The notes beneath the pieces were generated by a model, which saw only the letters and a list, made by a program, of their open reading frames with translations, searched no databases and was not told the origin of the DNA. From contig NZ_CP152049.1 of assembly GCF_038630985.1 (NCBI RefSeq), positions 4,173,501 to 4,237,500 on the forward strand: a stretch of DNA of 64,000 nucleotides. The letters are read 5' to 3'. A program made the translations under genes and the position numbers. Shown here piece after piece: positions 49,812-59,437 of the stretch (position 1 is the first letter of the stretch; every line of letters starts with the position of its first letter). Source of the DNA: Paenibacillus sp. FSL H8-0548. GTDB taxonomy: Bacteria > Bacillota > Bacilli > Paenibacillales > Paenibacillaceae.

Positions 49812-50200
49812 GCTCCAACACCTCCAGTCATGATTGTGTACCAAATATCCGCTATATCTGTGTCGTGCTCAGATATCCTTGCATCTTTAAGCATTGTGTC
49901 ATACCACAGATCAGCAGACTCCGCTTCCAGCTGTTCAATGCGTTCCTGCTCCGGTGACTTCGGTGGCTCGGGCGCTGGCGGTGTAACAACCTCGATCTCA
50001 GCAGACAAAAACTCGCCTTTTGCGTTAACTGTGATTATGACTGTGCCGCCATTTACGTGTGAGTACCAAATTACTCTAGCTTTATCCTCATCCTTTATGA
50101 TGCAACTGGCAGATGTTTCGGGAAGCTCAGGGATGGAGACCCCGCCCATAGAAGCACTAATTAGCACTCCTGTTTCTATTGAATACTCTACTAATAACAT
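49808..50200 (-). CDS. Tail-region hypothetical protein (XkdW-like position)
   Basis: Protein of 130 residues with a beta-rich N-terminus, a proline-rich linker and a coiled-coil tail. It lies between the tail fibre gene and xkdX, where PBSX has xkdW; sequence similarity is not obvious. Likely fibre or baseplate accessory. Confidence 0.6.
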   Translation of the reverse strand: MLLVEYSIETGVLISASMGGVSIPELPETSASCIIKDEDKARVIWYSHVNGGTVIITVNAKGEFLSAEIEVVTPPAPEPPKSPEQERIEQLEAESADLWYDTMLKDARISEHDTDIADIWYTIMTGGVGA

Positions 50201-50211
50201 TTACATCCCTC

Positions 50212-52278
50212 CTAGTTCGTTAAAACGCTAGCAGCGTTAGGATTATCAAATACTTCTGTTCCGCATAAAGTGACATTTCTGACGTATAAAGACGAGGCGC
50301 CCGATACATAAACGATGAACATCCCATTCTCAATCGCAACAAAGTCTAAAGAGAACGCCACGTAGCTCGTTGAAGATGTAGAAGCCCCAGGAACTTGGTC
50401 GGCTGTAAGATTACCTGCGTTGTTAGCCCCAAATCTAAGATCAAAACCCGAACTGCCGCTGCTGACGCGCATTTCTCCTTTTAGGCGGTAGATACCAGGG
50501 TGTTTAACTCTGAAAGATTTTATCGTACCCGTAGAAGCTCTCTCTGTAGGTGCTGATAGTATCACCGTATCGCTTGGAGTGATGTATGTTTTGTGGAGAG
50601 GCGTCCAAGTTGACCAATAACCATTAACACAAACGCGCGACCAAACCATGGGAGTGCCCCATTCAGTAAACTGTTGCGCGCAGTATCCGGTTACATCATT
50701 GTAACGACTTACTGTTAAGTACCCCGAAACGCCAGTCATAGGGGCGTTTACAGAATTATACGTAAAGTACTTGCCGTCCTCAGTTATTGTATTAAGATTA
50801 GTATTTTGGGGAAGAGTTATTGTTTCATTACTTATTTGAGTCCAAGTAGTCCATCCTAAACCGCCGTCTTGAGTTCGAGTCCATACGCGATTAGCAAAGA
50901 ACTCATAAGCTATTTGTCTTGTATATTGTCCGTCAAAATACCCTGTAACTTCTAGATAAATGCGATTACCTATTGCTGGCGGCATGTTTGCGCTATTGCT
51001 CGTCAAGTCATATTTGCCGTTTGCTGTAACGGTATTAGGGTTTGTGTTAGCAGCTAGAATCTTTGTATTTACCTTGTCGAAAGCTATATCAGCTATCCCT
51101 GCAGCAGCCTGCAAGCCTGTCTCCAACCTATTCATATTTGCCGCATTGATCGGCGTCCCTGCCTGCGTCACGATGCCTGGCGATTGGGTTATCTCGTATC
51201 GCTCCATTGGAGCCCACGGTGTTGCTACTGAGCCTAGTTCGAGTTGAAGATTAGCAAAGTTGAAATTGCCTGCCGCCACATTTGAAACTTCAATTCGTAT
51301 ATACGCAGCGTTACTTTCTGTAGTAAAGGTCTTCGCGGAAACGCCTGTATAACTGAATTTTGATGAAATTATGGATTTGTTAGAATCTAAAGTTCGTATA
51401 TTCGTTACGCCTGTGTTCACAGAATTATTGAACGCATACTGTTGATTCGGTAAACACGACACATCTAGGATGGACGCTTGAGTAGCCGCCGTAGCATTAA
51501 GCGTCAGCGTATAGTCATCCTGCGGTACGCTGCCCTCTTTCATGTAGATTTCCAACTCGACGAAATCTGTGTTGATCGTTGATGCTATCGTGCCGTTTGA
51601 TGCGTCGGCGTAGGCTAAGAAATGGAAGAAGCCGTCATTTCCGATCAATTGGTTTCCGCTAATTGATGCAGAAGACGTTTCAGTATGAGTCAATTTACTA
51701 ACGGTTCCGCTAGCGTGATTGGACATTGCTTGCCAACTCGCAGACGTGTGTAACCAGCGAGAAAAATATGCTTTGTTTCCAGCGGGTCCTGAGCCAAAGC
51801 CGTACCAGTTATACGTAAGTTTCGAAATGTTCGCTTTAAGCCAAGCCACACGCTCCGCAGTTGTAATAGCAGAGCCAAAGACGCCGACTCCATAATTGCG
51901 GATTACGTGTTCTATGAGATTAAAGGAAAATAGATTTTGCACGATTGATCCGTTAATTAAACTCGTAGTCGTGTACAGGTTTCCATCCAGTGTTGACAGC
52001 CTGTTAGTTTCGGCAGTTGCTAGCTCGTAACTAAAAACTGATGGCGCAAGTAAGACTGATGATGTGGACGACGCTTTTGTAATATGCGGGTTTACCGCAG
52101 TACTACCACTCACCTTCCCAACAAAATTAGCCTGCCGCATCCGAGTGTTTTCGTGGAGCGTCCAACCCTCGTTAAATGGCGGTATGAGGTTCTTAGCGCT
52201 CCCGCCGTTGCTTTTAATCATGTATCTTTTTGCGTGTTGTACTGCTCTGTCTAGCCATGTCATAGGCGTAAAAGCCAT
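50212..52278 (-). CDS. Tail fibre with pyocin-knob repeats
   Basis: Protein of 688 residues. The middle has at least two pyocin-knob-like repeats (ANGKYDLTSNSANMPPAIGN; EDGKYFTYNSVNAPMTGVSG) ending in WTRTQDGGLGWTTW and WSRVCVNGYWSTW. The C-terminus is beta-rich and probably binds the host surface. N-terminal end attaches to the baseplate. ATG 52278 is preferred over an upstream GTG-type start. Confidence 0.8.
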   Translation of the reverse strand: MAFTPMTWLDRAVQHAKRYMIKSNGGSAKNLIPPFNEGWTLHENTRMRQANFVGKVSGSTAVNPHITKASSTSSVLLAPSVFSYELATAETNRLSTLDGNLYTTTSLINGSIVQNLFSFNLIEHVIRNYGVGVFGSAITTAERVAWLKANISKLTYNWYGFGSGPAGNKAYFSRWLHTSASWQAMSNHASGTVSKLTHTETSSASISGNQLIGNDGFFHFLAYADASNGTIASTINTDFVELEIYMKEGSVPQDDYTLTLNATAATQASILDVSCLPNQQYAFNNSVNTGVTNIRTLDSNKSIISSKFSYTGVSAKTFTTESNAAYIRIEVSNVAAGNFNFANLQLELGSVATPWAPMERYEITQSPGIVTQAGTPINAANMNRLETGLQAAAGIADIAFDKVNTKILAANTNPNTVTANGKYDLTSNSANMPPAIGNRIYLEVTGYFDGQYTRQIAYEFFANRVWTRTQDGGLGWTTWTQISNETITLPQNTNLNTITEDGKYFTYNSVNAPMTGVSGYLTVSRYNDVTGYCAQQFTEWGTPMVWSRVCVNGYWSTWTPLHKTYITPSDTVILSAPTERASTGTIKSFRVKHPGIYRLKGEMRVSSGSSGFDLRFGANNAGNLTADQVPGASTSSTSYVAFSLDFVAIENGMFIVYVSGASSLYVRNVTLCGTEVFDNPNAASVLTN

Positions 52279-52685
52279 TAGATTATCACCCCTTGATCCC
52301 CGCAAACTGTTGCTCCGCAATATCTAAAGCTCTGAAAGACTAGTAGACCGTAGTCCATTAGTAGTTTGATGTTTTGTTCTAGGCGTACGGCGTCTAAATA
52401 AGAAAAGCCCTTTCCGACAACCCATGTTTCCTTGGGTCCGTAATCAGGCGGTGTTAGGAATGCAACTCGTACTGAATCAAGATTATTCTCGATGCGGTTG
52501 ATGCTGGATAGCACATCGACATACGTCTGCGTCCGGTTCGTGACTGTTGTCATTGTGGGCGTTGTGTACTGGATGCTGTTCAGGTAAGCGACAAGCTCTA
52601 TAATGTTGTTCTCGATGCGATTCCAGTCAGCAGCATTAATTGAGTCAGTCGGCAGCCAATCCAGTTTGGGAGCAATCCATGGCAT
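52278..52685 (-). CDS. Baseplate/tail fibre adaptor, hypothetical
   Basis: Protein of 135 residues, rich in Asn with paired NRIENNIIELVAYLNSIQ and NRIENNLDSV segments. Overlaps neighbours by TAATG. Probably a baseplate or fibre part, from its place only. Confidence 0.6.
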   Translation of the reverse strand: MPWIAPKLDWLPTDSINAADWNRIENNIIELVAYLNSIQYTTPTMTTVTNRTQTYVDVLSSINRIENNLDSVRVAFLTPPDYGPKETWVVGKGFSYLDAVRLEQNIKLLMDYGLLVFQSFRYCGATVCGDQGVII

Positions 52686-54256
52686 TAGTTAACACCCCCG
52701 CGGGATTCTGTTCTGCCTTCAAGATAGCCACGGTATGTCAGTTCGGTTTTGGTAATCATAGCCGTCATATCGCCGCCGTAGGTGTTCTCGATGGCTATTA
52801 CATCTGCTAATTCCATCGCAGGATTACCACGCCAATTTATAGAATATTTAGCTCTGTATTGCTTCTGATCCATGATCCAAGCGGCAACGGAAGAAGCTTG
52901 TGCTGATGTGTTGATAAGCGTGTTGCCTTCGAGCTTCAGCACATCGCCAATGTCGACGCCTGATGCTGTCACAGTCGCTACGACAGACGTTTCAAGGTCA
53001 GTCCAGTACGTTACATCAACTTGCTTCACAACGCGCTCTAGCTCAATCTTGGGCTCGCTGTAGATGTTGTCGAAGTCGACTCTATCAACTGGCGTTCCTA
53101 ACGAGACTTGCTTAAGCGTGATTACGTTGTCGCGGGTAACGTACAGATTACAGCACCCAGCAATGGCGATCATTTGGATGATTGTTCGGCAGTCTGTATT
53201 CTTGACAAGTGTATTTGTAACAATGCCACTAAGTGCAGAGTCCAAGTGGTAATTGCTAATGCCGCAATAGTTGAATATCGTAGTCGCAACCTGAGCAAGC
53301 GTTTGAGGTGAAGGTGATGTATTCTCCGTGAAAAAGTTTGCCATCAAATCAAGGTTTGTTCGAGCTGAAAAAGAAGCGGTAAACGATCCTTCATCGCTCG
53401 TCCAATCCCACAGCAGATACTTACCTAGTGGGACGTATTCAACCGCGCCATTCGGTAGCACTAGGCCAATTTCCGCAATGACTTCTTGCCGCTGCTGCAA
53501 GTATTTAACATAGCCATCAGGGTTAAGGATATTAAACGCCCTGTTGAAGTTATCGACGGTAAAACGGAATTCGGGTGACGGAAGTGAACCACTTGTCATA
53601 TCCATATCTTCCATTATGTTAAAACTGATAAGTTTTTCGTCGTCATAAGTAGCAAGAAACCCGAAGTCAACCTCAAGAACTCGCGCCCTGCGGTTGCCCG
53701 CGCTCCACTTGGTGATAGTGAGCACAATCTTTTTGTAGCCCTCTAACCGACCGAATAAGGCGCATAAAGCCAGTGTGTTTCCTGTTACATTAACGGTCTG
53801 TATCAGGGCGTTTGAAGCGTCGTAGGCGCTGGCTGTAAAGTCTGTAGCACACTCGTCATTGCGCTGGTCAAAAGCTACTGTTAGCCCCGCGCTAGTGTGC
53901 GGACTGCCGAATGTAATTGTGATTACTTGCGGTACCGAGAATACGCCATCAGCTCCACAAAGAGCGCTCGACACAAAACCAACCTCGCCATTGTTAGCAA
54001 CTGCTGCATCAGGAAAAGAAAAAGAACCGTCCAATTTGAAACGGTCCTGTTCGAGCGTAGCGAGGTTGTGGCTGCTGGTCCTTATATCGTTATTGATCTG
54101 AGCTTTGGAGCTGATTGACGCCTGCTCCGTTGTTGTAGTGATGCCGTTAACGTCCCCCGCTGCTGTAACGTCAGATATATTAAAAGTCACGCGGCCTGTC
54201 GTTTGCATGGTTGGCGCATAAATCGCATCTTTAAAATCTTGTGATACTGGATACAT
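52685..54256 (-). CDS. Tail-tip / baseplate protein
   Basis: Protein of 523 residues. The N-terminal YPVSQDFKDAIYAPTMQTTG and central beta-rich domains (EFRFTVDNFNRAFNILNPDG) fit a siphovirus tail-hub (Tal or gp58-like) protein. It would close the tail end and hold the fibre. Family named by place and pattern. Confidence 0.7.
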   Translation of the reverse strand: MYPVSQDFKDAIYAPTMQTTGRVTFNISDVTAAGDVNGITTTTEQASISSKAQINNDIRTSSHNLATLEQDRFKLDGSFSFPDAAVANNGEVGFVSSALCGADGVFSVPQVITITFGSPHTSAGLTVAFDQRNDECATDFTASAYDASNALIQTVNVTGNTLALCALFGRLEGYKKIVLTITKWSAGNRRARVLEVDFGFLATYDDEKLISFNIMEDMDMTSGSLPSPEFRFTVDNFNRAFNILNPDGYVKYLQQRQEVIAEIGLVLPNGAVEYVPLGKYLLWDWTSDEGSFTASFSARTNLDLMANFFTENTSPSPQTLAQVATTIFNYCGISNYHLDSALSGIVTNTLVKNTDCRTIIQMIAIAGCCNLYVTRDNVITLKQVSLGTPVDRVDFDNIYSEPKIELERVVKQVDVTYWTDLETSVVATVTASGVDIGDVLKLEGNTLINTSAQASSVAAWIMDQKQYRAKYSINWRGNPAMELADVIAIENTYGGDMTAMITKTELTYRGYLEGRTESRGGVN

Positions 54257-54264
54257 GCGCTCAC

Positions 54265-54615
54265 CTACATTTCAATTATTGTAAATTTCAATTCTTTGTA
54301 CCGCGCAACCCCGTTGATAAAATCCAATATCTCTAACGATCTGTCGGATGCATAAAAAGATAATGTTTTAAATGTGTTTGTTTTTGGGTCAAGAAAAGTG
54401 ACTACAAAAGAAGCAGCATCAACAGCGGTTAAAACCTTGGCTGTGTCCTCTGCGTTTAAATAGGTCCACGATAAATCAAATGTAATTTTCTTAGCAATGA
54501 TCTGCCTTAACATGGAAGCACGAGCGTTACGCTTCGATTCCCCAACGTCTTTTAATCCTGGTGTGTATTTGGAGGGAGTAGGCATGTCTACTCCGTTTAT
54601 TTTCAAAAGTGCCAA
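54265..54615 (-). CDS. DUF6711-like tail protein
   Basis: Protein of 116 residues (LKINGVDMPTPSKYTPGLKD, then RNARASMLRQIIAKKITFDL). It resembles the small tail protein DUF6711 found just after tape measure genes. Probably a distal tail protein. TTG start after GGAGGGG. Confidence 0.65.
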   Translation of the reverse strand: MALLKINGVDMPTPSKYTPGLKDVGESKRNARASMLRQIIAKKITFDLSWTYLNAEDTAKVLTAVDAASFVVTFLDPKTNTFKTLSFYASDRSLEILDFINGVARYKELKFTIIEM

Positions 54616-54627
54616 CCTTACCCCTCC

Positions 54628-57102
54628 TTATGACGTAGTTATCATAGAACCGCCAATACGTTTATTTTCCGCTGCTGTATATTGGTGAAGTGCTCTCGCT
54701 ACCGATACCCCATCAAGTTGAATTACTGTGTCGCCTTTGTCTTGTCCTTGTGCCAAACTCATAGCAGTCATGACAGCAGAACCAAGAGCTGCTGCGATCT
54801 TATCCGTAAATGATGTATTTTCAAGTGGCACGATCATTTCGGCACCAGCTTCACCCGCAACATAGTTGCCCATGTTGGTTGTACCTTTGGTGATCCCACC
54901 TCGAGCGAGCTTAGGAATTTTAGGGATTGTAATGCCGATTGTTTTACCACCAATATCAACAGATGTCAGTTTGTTCATCCCGTCGATAGCTTTATTTATC
55001 ATGTCTAAAACAGCGTTAAGCGGAGCCTTAGCAGCGTTAGCAAGTGAATTGAACACCCGTGTAAACACACCCTTGACAGCTTCCCAGCTATTCTCCCAAT
55101 CACCTGTAAATACATCAGTTACATAATTAAGAAGGTTGACAACAAAGTTTTTGAAGCGGTTGATGTTATCACCCATATTTTCAAATGCGATTCGGAATAC
55201 CTCCATGAACCTTCCGCCGACATAAGTAGCAAAAGGCTTCATTAAATCCCATAAATACTGAGCGATATCCACGATCTTTTTCCAATTTGATAGGAACACG
55301 CCGCCGAAATATTCAGCCAACGGCTTAATTGCATACTTCCAAAAGAAATTAAAAATGGCTGACAACGCCTCAACCGCTGGTCCAAATACATCCTTGAAGA
55401 AATTGGCGATCGGTACAAGAACGTTTTGCCATAGTATCTTAGCTGCATCGCTAACGAATCCAAACGCCACACCCAGCACATCTTTAAGGATTGCGGCTAG
55501 CGGCGCGATTACTTCGGCGTGGAACTTTTTCATGAACGATCCTAGTGGAACGAGAACGTTATCCCACAGCCACTTTATTGTGCTAGTTAACTTTTCCCAA
55601 GCTTTAATAAAGGAATCTGCGATGAATTTACCAAACGGTACCAGAACACTATCCCAAAGCCATTTAGCAGTGTTACCAATCTTTTGTAAGATGCCGTCTA
55701 CCACACCTTTGAATTTCTCATTGGTGCGGTAGAAATATACGAAAGCAGCAACAGCAGCTGCGACAGCTGCAATGATGGCGGCGATAACCAGTATAGGACC
55801 GCCTAGCAAACCAGCGATTATCGTTACGGCGCTCTTTACGCCTGCGACAATTGACGTCCACTTAGCCGCTCCAAAAGCCAAGACCATAGCTGTGCCAACA
55901 CCTGCAAGTGAGGAGATGATTAAGTCGGAGTTCCGTTTAATGAAATCCCTCATCTCTCCGTAAGCAGCTTTGACTCTGTTTGCCATCTCCTGCACTTTAG
56001 CAGTAACTTCTAACGTTGTTTCAGCGAGCCCCCCCATAGACAAGTCATCTAATATCATACCGCCGCCCGCCGCCGTTGCATCGTCTGCATCAGCGCCTGA
56101 AGCACTATCAGATTCTTTGCTCAAGTTATTCACCTGGTCAAATCCTTGTAGATTATCAGCCGCCGCTTTAGCCTTTTTACCCGCTGCTTTATATGCGTCA
56201 CCCACACCTGTAACTGCTGCTGCTTGTTTAGCTGCGGCTTTGGCTTGAGCGTTAACGTTTGACGCTTTGCCGAATAAAGCCTGCGAAAACTGAGCCACAA
56301 GCTGCATAGCGCGATCTAGAGCTAACGCAAACTTAGTTAGGATTGGGATGGCGATGTTTAGTAGCGGCATAAAGGCCTGTCCAACGCCTAGTTTGACGTT
56401 ACGCATTACAGCTATAAACGTACCGAGGTTGGACGCTGTATTAACTGCGACCTCTTCACCGTACTTCTTTGCTGATTGCTCCATGATCCCAAATAGCCGG
56501 ATCTGTTGTTGCGTTTGAAATGATAGCTGCGCCCAGCTCCTGCCGTTTGCAAAGTTTTTGAACGCTTCCGTTGATTCCAACATAGCAACGTTGACGTTTA
56601 CACCTAAATCCTCGATGGCCTCTGTATTACCCAGCAAACCGGAGCGTATCCGAAACATAACATCATCCATATCGCGGCCTGTAGCACCTGAGATAACCGC
56701 AGACGTTTTGAGTATGTTCGTGGTTAAATCCTTGATCTCTTTGGATGTGTTCGCAAATGTGCCGATAAGGTTCGAGAATACCGCGCCATACTCAACAGCT
56801 TCTTTTCGCGAGATGCCGAAAGCGATAGCGCTTTGCTCGGCCCATTGCTTAAACTCGCCAGCACTGGTTTGCATCATCCTGTTTATTTGCTGCAGAGATG
56901 CTTCATACTTCATCGCATCGTCGAGAGCTGACTTTATCCCAAACCCTGCACCGATGGAAGCGAGCGCCACGCCGATTCCTGCGACGATCTTGCTCACGCT
57001 GCCCTTAAACCCGTTCAGGTCGCTTTTTGCTTTTCCCATCTCACGGCGCATGGCTGAAAAGTCAGCTCCTGCACGGATCATTAACTGTTTAACTAGTGAC
57101 AT
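54628..57102 (-). CDS. Tail tape measure protein
   Basis: Protein of 824 residues: long helical N-terminus, a membrane-like stretch near 395-450, and repeats of the LWDNVLVPLGSFMKKF type (W-x-x-x-LVPxGxF) at 490-600, then a C-terminal part with MGNYVAGEAGAEMIVPLENT. Length sets tail length in siphoviruses. The VP-x-G/N-x-F repeats are typical of Bacillota tape measures. Confidence 0.92.
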   Translation of the reverse strand: MSLVKQLMIRAGADFSAMRREMGKAKSDLNGFKGSVSKIVAGIGVALASIGAGFGIKSALDDAMKYEASLQQINRMMQTSAGEFKQWAEQSAIAFGISRKEAVEYGAVFSNLIGTFANTSKEIKDLTTNILKTSAVISGATGRDMDDVMFRIRSGLLGNTEAIEDLGVNVNVAMLESTEAFKNFANGRSWAQLSFQTQQQIRLFGIMEQSAKKYGEEVAVNTASNLGTFIAVMRNVKLGVGQAFMPLLNIAIPILTKFALALDRAMQLVAQFSQALFGKASNVNAQAKAAAKQAAAVTGVGDAYKAAGKKAKAAADNLQGFDQVNNLSKESDSASGADADDATAAGGGMILDDLSMGGLAETTLEVTAKVQEMANRVKAAYGEMRDFIKRNSDLIISSLAGVGTAMVLAFGAAKWTSIVAGVKSAVTIIAGLLGGPILVIAAIIAAVAAAVAAFVYFYRTNEKFKGVVDGILQKIGNTAKWLWDSVLVPFGKFIADSFIKAWEKLTSTIKWLWDNVLVPLGSFMKKFHAEVIAPLAAILKDVLGVAFGFVSDAAKILWQNVLVPIANFFKDVFGPAVEALSAIFNFFWKYAIKPLAEYFGGVFLSNWKKIVDIAQYLWDLMKPFATYVGGRFMEVFRIAFENMGDNINRFKNFVVNLLNYVTDVFTGDWENSWEAVKGVFTRVFNSLANAAKAPLNAVLDMINKAIDGMNKLTSVDIGGKTIGITIPKIPKLARGGITKGTTNMGNYVAGEAGAEMIVPLENTSFTDKIAAALGSAVMTAMSLAQGQDKGDTVIQLDGVSVARALHQYTAAENKRIGGSMITTS

Positions 57103-57117
57103 GATTCTTCCTCCTTC

Positions 57118-57477
57118 CTAGTAGACTGTGCCGCCAAAAGCAGCGTTTAATTTCATGGCAACCGCGAGCATGTCGTCAGGCGTTTGTTCTTTCTTCTGCG
57201 GCTCTTCTTCTTTATAGCCAAACGCTTTTTCAAAGGTTGGGAACTTTTTGTAAAGAGGAAGCTTTGCATTCATATAAGCCAGGAACGACCGTTCTTTTGC
57301 TGCTGCTTCTTCCACTCCGAGAAAAACTTCTACGCAAAGGTTTAATTCATGTGGAGTCATTTCGTAATACTCACTTGGTTTGATGCCGATCCTGAATGCC
57401 GACTTCAAAGATTCGTCCCAGTCGAACGGTGTTACTTCTGTGCTCGGCGTGTTGCTCGGTTCTTCGGGACTTGTGCG
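57118..57477 (-). CDS. Tail assembly chaperone, -1 frameshift extension
   Basis: In the -1 frame relative to the gene ending at 57432, an open frame of 119 codons continues from the slippery site to a stop at 57118. Its conserved part is SAFRIGIKPSEYYEMTPHEL, NLCVEVFLGVEE. Expression as a fusion of about 227 residues with the upstream product is expected (lambda G/GT type). A TTG at 57408 is a weaker stand-alone start. Confidence 0.78.
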   Translation of the reverse strand, partial: RTSPEEPSNTPSTEVTPFDWDESLKSAFRIGIKPSEYYEMTPHELNLCVEVFLGVEEAAAKERSFLAYMNAKLPLYKKFPTFEKAFGYKEEEPQKKEQTPDDMLAVAMKLNAAFGGTVY

Positions 57478-57800
57478 TTTCCCGTTCTTTTGCCCATCCC
57501 TTTTGCGAAAGCTTCTTCGATTTTCTCCAAGATGTGGTCATAGTCTGCCGCGTCGATTAGGTCCTCCATCATGTCCAACGTCAAGGTTTCGTCATTATCT
57601 TTGGCATCTTTTTGAAGGCCAAAGAATAGAATTTCTTCGATTTGCTCTAGCTGCTCAACTTGGCTCATCTCCGTGCCGTCTTCCAGTTCCTCCACACTCG
57701 CTTCACCGAGTGCCAGCATTCGTTTAAGAGCCTTATGACCAAAGCGAAGCTCGCGCTTTCTATCCAATTCAATCCAAACTACATCATTGTTATTTGGCAT
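57432..57800 (-). CDS. Tail assembly chaperone (gpG-like)
   Basis: Protein of 122 residues with WIELDRKRELRFGHKALKRM and acidic helices. Lies between the tail tube and tape measure genes, where gpG-type chaperones lie. Its end carries the frameshift site GGGAAAC (residues 107-108 are Gly-Asn), so most product stops at 122 residues and some continues. Confidence 0.82.
   Translation of the reverse strand: MPNNNDVVWIELDRKRELRFGHKALKRMLALGEASVEELEDGTEMSQVEQLEQIEEILFFGLQKDAKDNDETLTLDMMEDLIDAADYDHILEKIEEAFAKGMGKRTGNAQVPKNRATRRAQK
57477..57483 (-). promoter_or_regulatory. Slippery heptamer GGGAAAC
   Basis: On the minus strand G GGA AAC fits X XXY YYZ in the zero frame (ACG GGA AAC) of the first chaperone, and the -1 frame is open from there on. 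It is near-identical to the lambda G-T site GGGAAAG. Confidence 0.78.
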
Positions 57801-57814
57801 CTATAATCTTCCTC

Positions 57815-57854
57815 TCGAAATAAAATAAGGTCAGAACGCGAGCGCTCCGACCTT
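57815..57854 (-). terminator. Terminator after the tail tube gene
   Basis: On the minus strand AAGGTCGGAGCG pairs with CGTTCTGACCTT and ATTTTATTT follows. Likely partial termination to keep tail tube in excess. Confidence 0.75.
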
Positions 57855-57859
57855 GTGAA

Positions 57860-58564
57860 TTATGCTGTTTTGATTAGTGAAACATCGTAAATTTTAGGCG
57901 CTTTGCTGGCCTCATAAGCAATGATCGTCAACCGTTTACCGACGTTGATTGTCAACGGAATGGCTGCCGACGGACTGCCAGTAACAAGGTCTTGCGAGTA
58001 CACGCCGTCAATATATAGCTTGAGTGTGTGTGCTGCCGCTGTAGCCGTCACAGTTGCCGATACAGCCGTTACACCACTAAAGCTATACACACGGTTGCCA
58101 GCCGCGAAAGCTGGCGCTAGTGTGCCGCCTGTGCCTGTTACAGCAAGAGCAGTCAAACCGCCGGATTGTGTAAGGCCAAACGATGGAGCGCCAGAAACCT
58201 TAATCGTAGCTTCGAAGGAAATGGTATCCTCAAGCTCCGCACCTGTAGTAAAGCCAGTTACTACGCCGCTGAATGTCCATGAGCCACCCCCAGGAAAAAT
58301 AATTGTGTAGGGGTTAGTGCTGCCCAATTGAAAAGCGTCATACAAGGCAATTTGACCGTTTGTATCTTGAGCGTCAAAGTGACCGCTAATACCTACTTCG
58401 CCACCATCCTTAAAGCCGCCCGTAAATTCACGGTAGCCGCCAGATGAAGAAAGTGTCGTAATGTCGATTGTTTCGGCCGAAAGTTCCAAGCCCGCGATGG
58501 ACGTCAAGCCTGCGATAATATTAGCGCCGATTTGAATAGTTGTTCCTAATGCCCGTTGTATCAA
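57860..58564 (-). CDS. Major tail (tube) protein with Ig-like end
   Basis: Protein of 234 residues. The first 150 are tail tube (LELSAETIDITTLSSSGGYR, FQLGSTNPYTIIFPGGGSW); the last 85 form an Ig/cadherin-like beta domain (YSFSGVTAVSATVTATAAAH). Such domains decorate the tail surface. TTG start after GGGAGG by seven bases. A hairpin after the gene suggests high expression. Confidence 0.85.
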   Translation of the reverse strand: MIQRALGTTIQIGANIIAGLTSIAGLELSAETIDITTLSSSGGYREFTGGFKDGGEVGISGHFDAQDTNGQIALYDAFQLGSTNPYTIIFPGGGSWTFSGVVTGFTTGAELEDTISFEATIKVSGAPSFGLTQSGGLTALAVTGTGGTLAPAFAAGNRVYSFSGVTAVSATVTATAAAHTLKLYIDGVYSQDLVTGSPSAAIPLTINVGKRLTIIAYEASKAPKIYDVSLIKTA

Positions 58565-58576
58565 GGTAAAACCTCC

Positions 58577-58975
58577 CTAAAAATGTACTTTGAAAACGAT
58601 GTTGCACCTGTTGAGTCGCGGCAATGGCTCATACAACTCCACTGGCGGCTCATATGTTAGCTCGGTAATAAAAAGAGCGCCTGAGCCAATGGCCCGACGC
58701 TCGAAGCTTTGTAAAAGATTTATGACTGCGGAAGTGAGCTGCTTAAGTTCTCGGTACGTAGTCGCAAGAATGTAAAGCTCGCAGTTAACCGTTTTGTCAG
58801 CGCTGAAACCGCCCAACGTCTTACCGTTAACCCCTTCACTTGATTCGTACAGCACGTATGGAGCCTTAAGCGGCTGTTTGTTATCGTCCTGCTCCGGCGC
58901 GAATAGCGGAAACACTTTGCCGAGCAAGTCGGGTATAGTCTCCAATTCGTCCGACAAAGCCGCTTCGAAACTCAT
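58577..58975 (-). CDS. DUF3168-like tail terminator protein
   Basis: Protein of 132 residues (PYVLYESSEGVNGKTLGGFS, CELYILATTYRELKQLTSAV) in the position of tail terminator/completion proteins. It caps the tail tube at the head side. Confidence 0.72.
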   Translation of the reverse strand: MSFEAALSDELETIPDLLGKVFPLFAPEQDDNKQPLKAPYVLYESSEGVNGKTLGGFSADKTVNCELYILATTYRELKQLTSAVINLLQSFERRAIGSGALFITELTYEPPVELYEPLPRLNRCNIVFKVHF

Positions 58976-58979
58976 AGTT

Positions 58980-59435
58980 TCACCTCGCCCTCAATGCCTT
59001 TGTTATTTCTTCAACGCCAACTTTGACGATCGCTGTTTCAATTGCTCGCTCATTCTCGGTGATCGCTTTTCGCAGATATCGGAAGCCAGGAATATAACGA
59101 CCGCTGACAGTAAAATAACCGTACTCCTGAGAGGACGGATAATAGTAACGGATGCCCGTTGCGGTTTCCTTAACGAAAACGTCATTCTTGGCGGGGTCCA
59201 TCTTAATATCGAAAACCTTCTTGCCTTTTTTCGTTGTCTTCTCAGCGCGCATGACAAGACCGCCCTTAAGGTTTCCGGTATCTACAGGAGCATTGGCTTT
59301 AGCGGATTTAAAAGCGATCTTTGCGCCAGCCCTTGCCGCCTTACCAGCTACCTTTGTAGGGACTTTTTCGAGCTCTTTAACTGCTCGTACCAACTCGTCC
59401 ATGCCTTCAATATCAAACCCGCGTCTACGAGCCAT
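58980..59435 (-). CDS. HK97 gp10 family protein
   Basis: Protein of 151 residues: AKANAPVDTGNLKGGLVMRA and YYPSSQEYGYFTVSGRYIPG match HK97 gp10, a head-tail joining protein. ATG 59435 follows GGGGGG; an upstream ATG at 59465 lacks a site. Confidence 0.88.
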   Translation of the reverse strand: MARRRGFDIEGMDELVRAVKELEKVPTKVAGKAARAGAKIAFKSAKANAPVDTGNLKGGLVMRAEKTTKKGKKVFDIKMDPAKNDVFVKETATGIRYYYPSSQEYGYFTVSGRYIPGFRYLRKAITENERAIETAIVKVGVEEITKALRAR

Positions 59436-59437
59436 CG

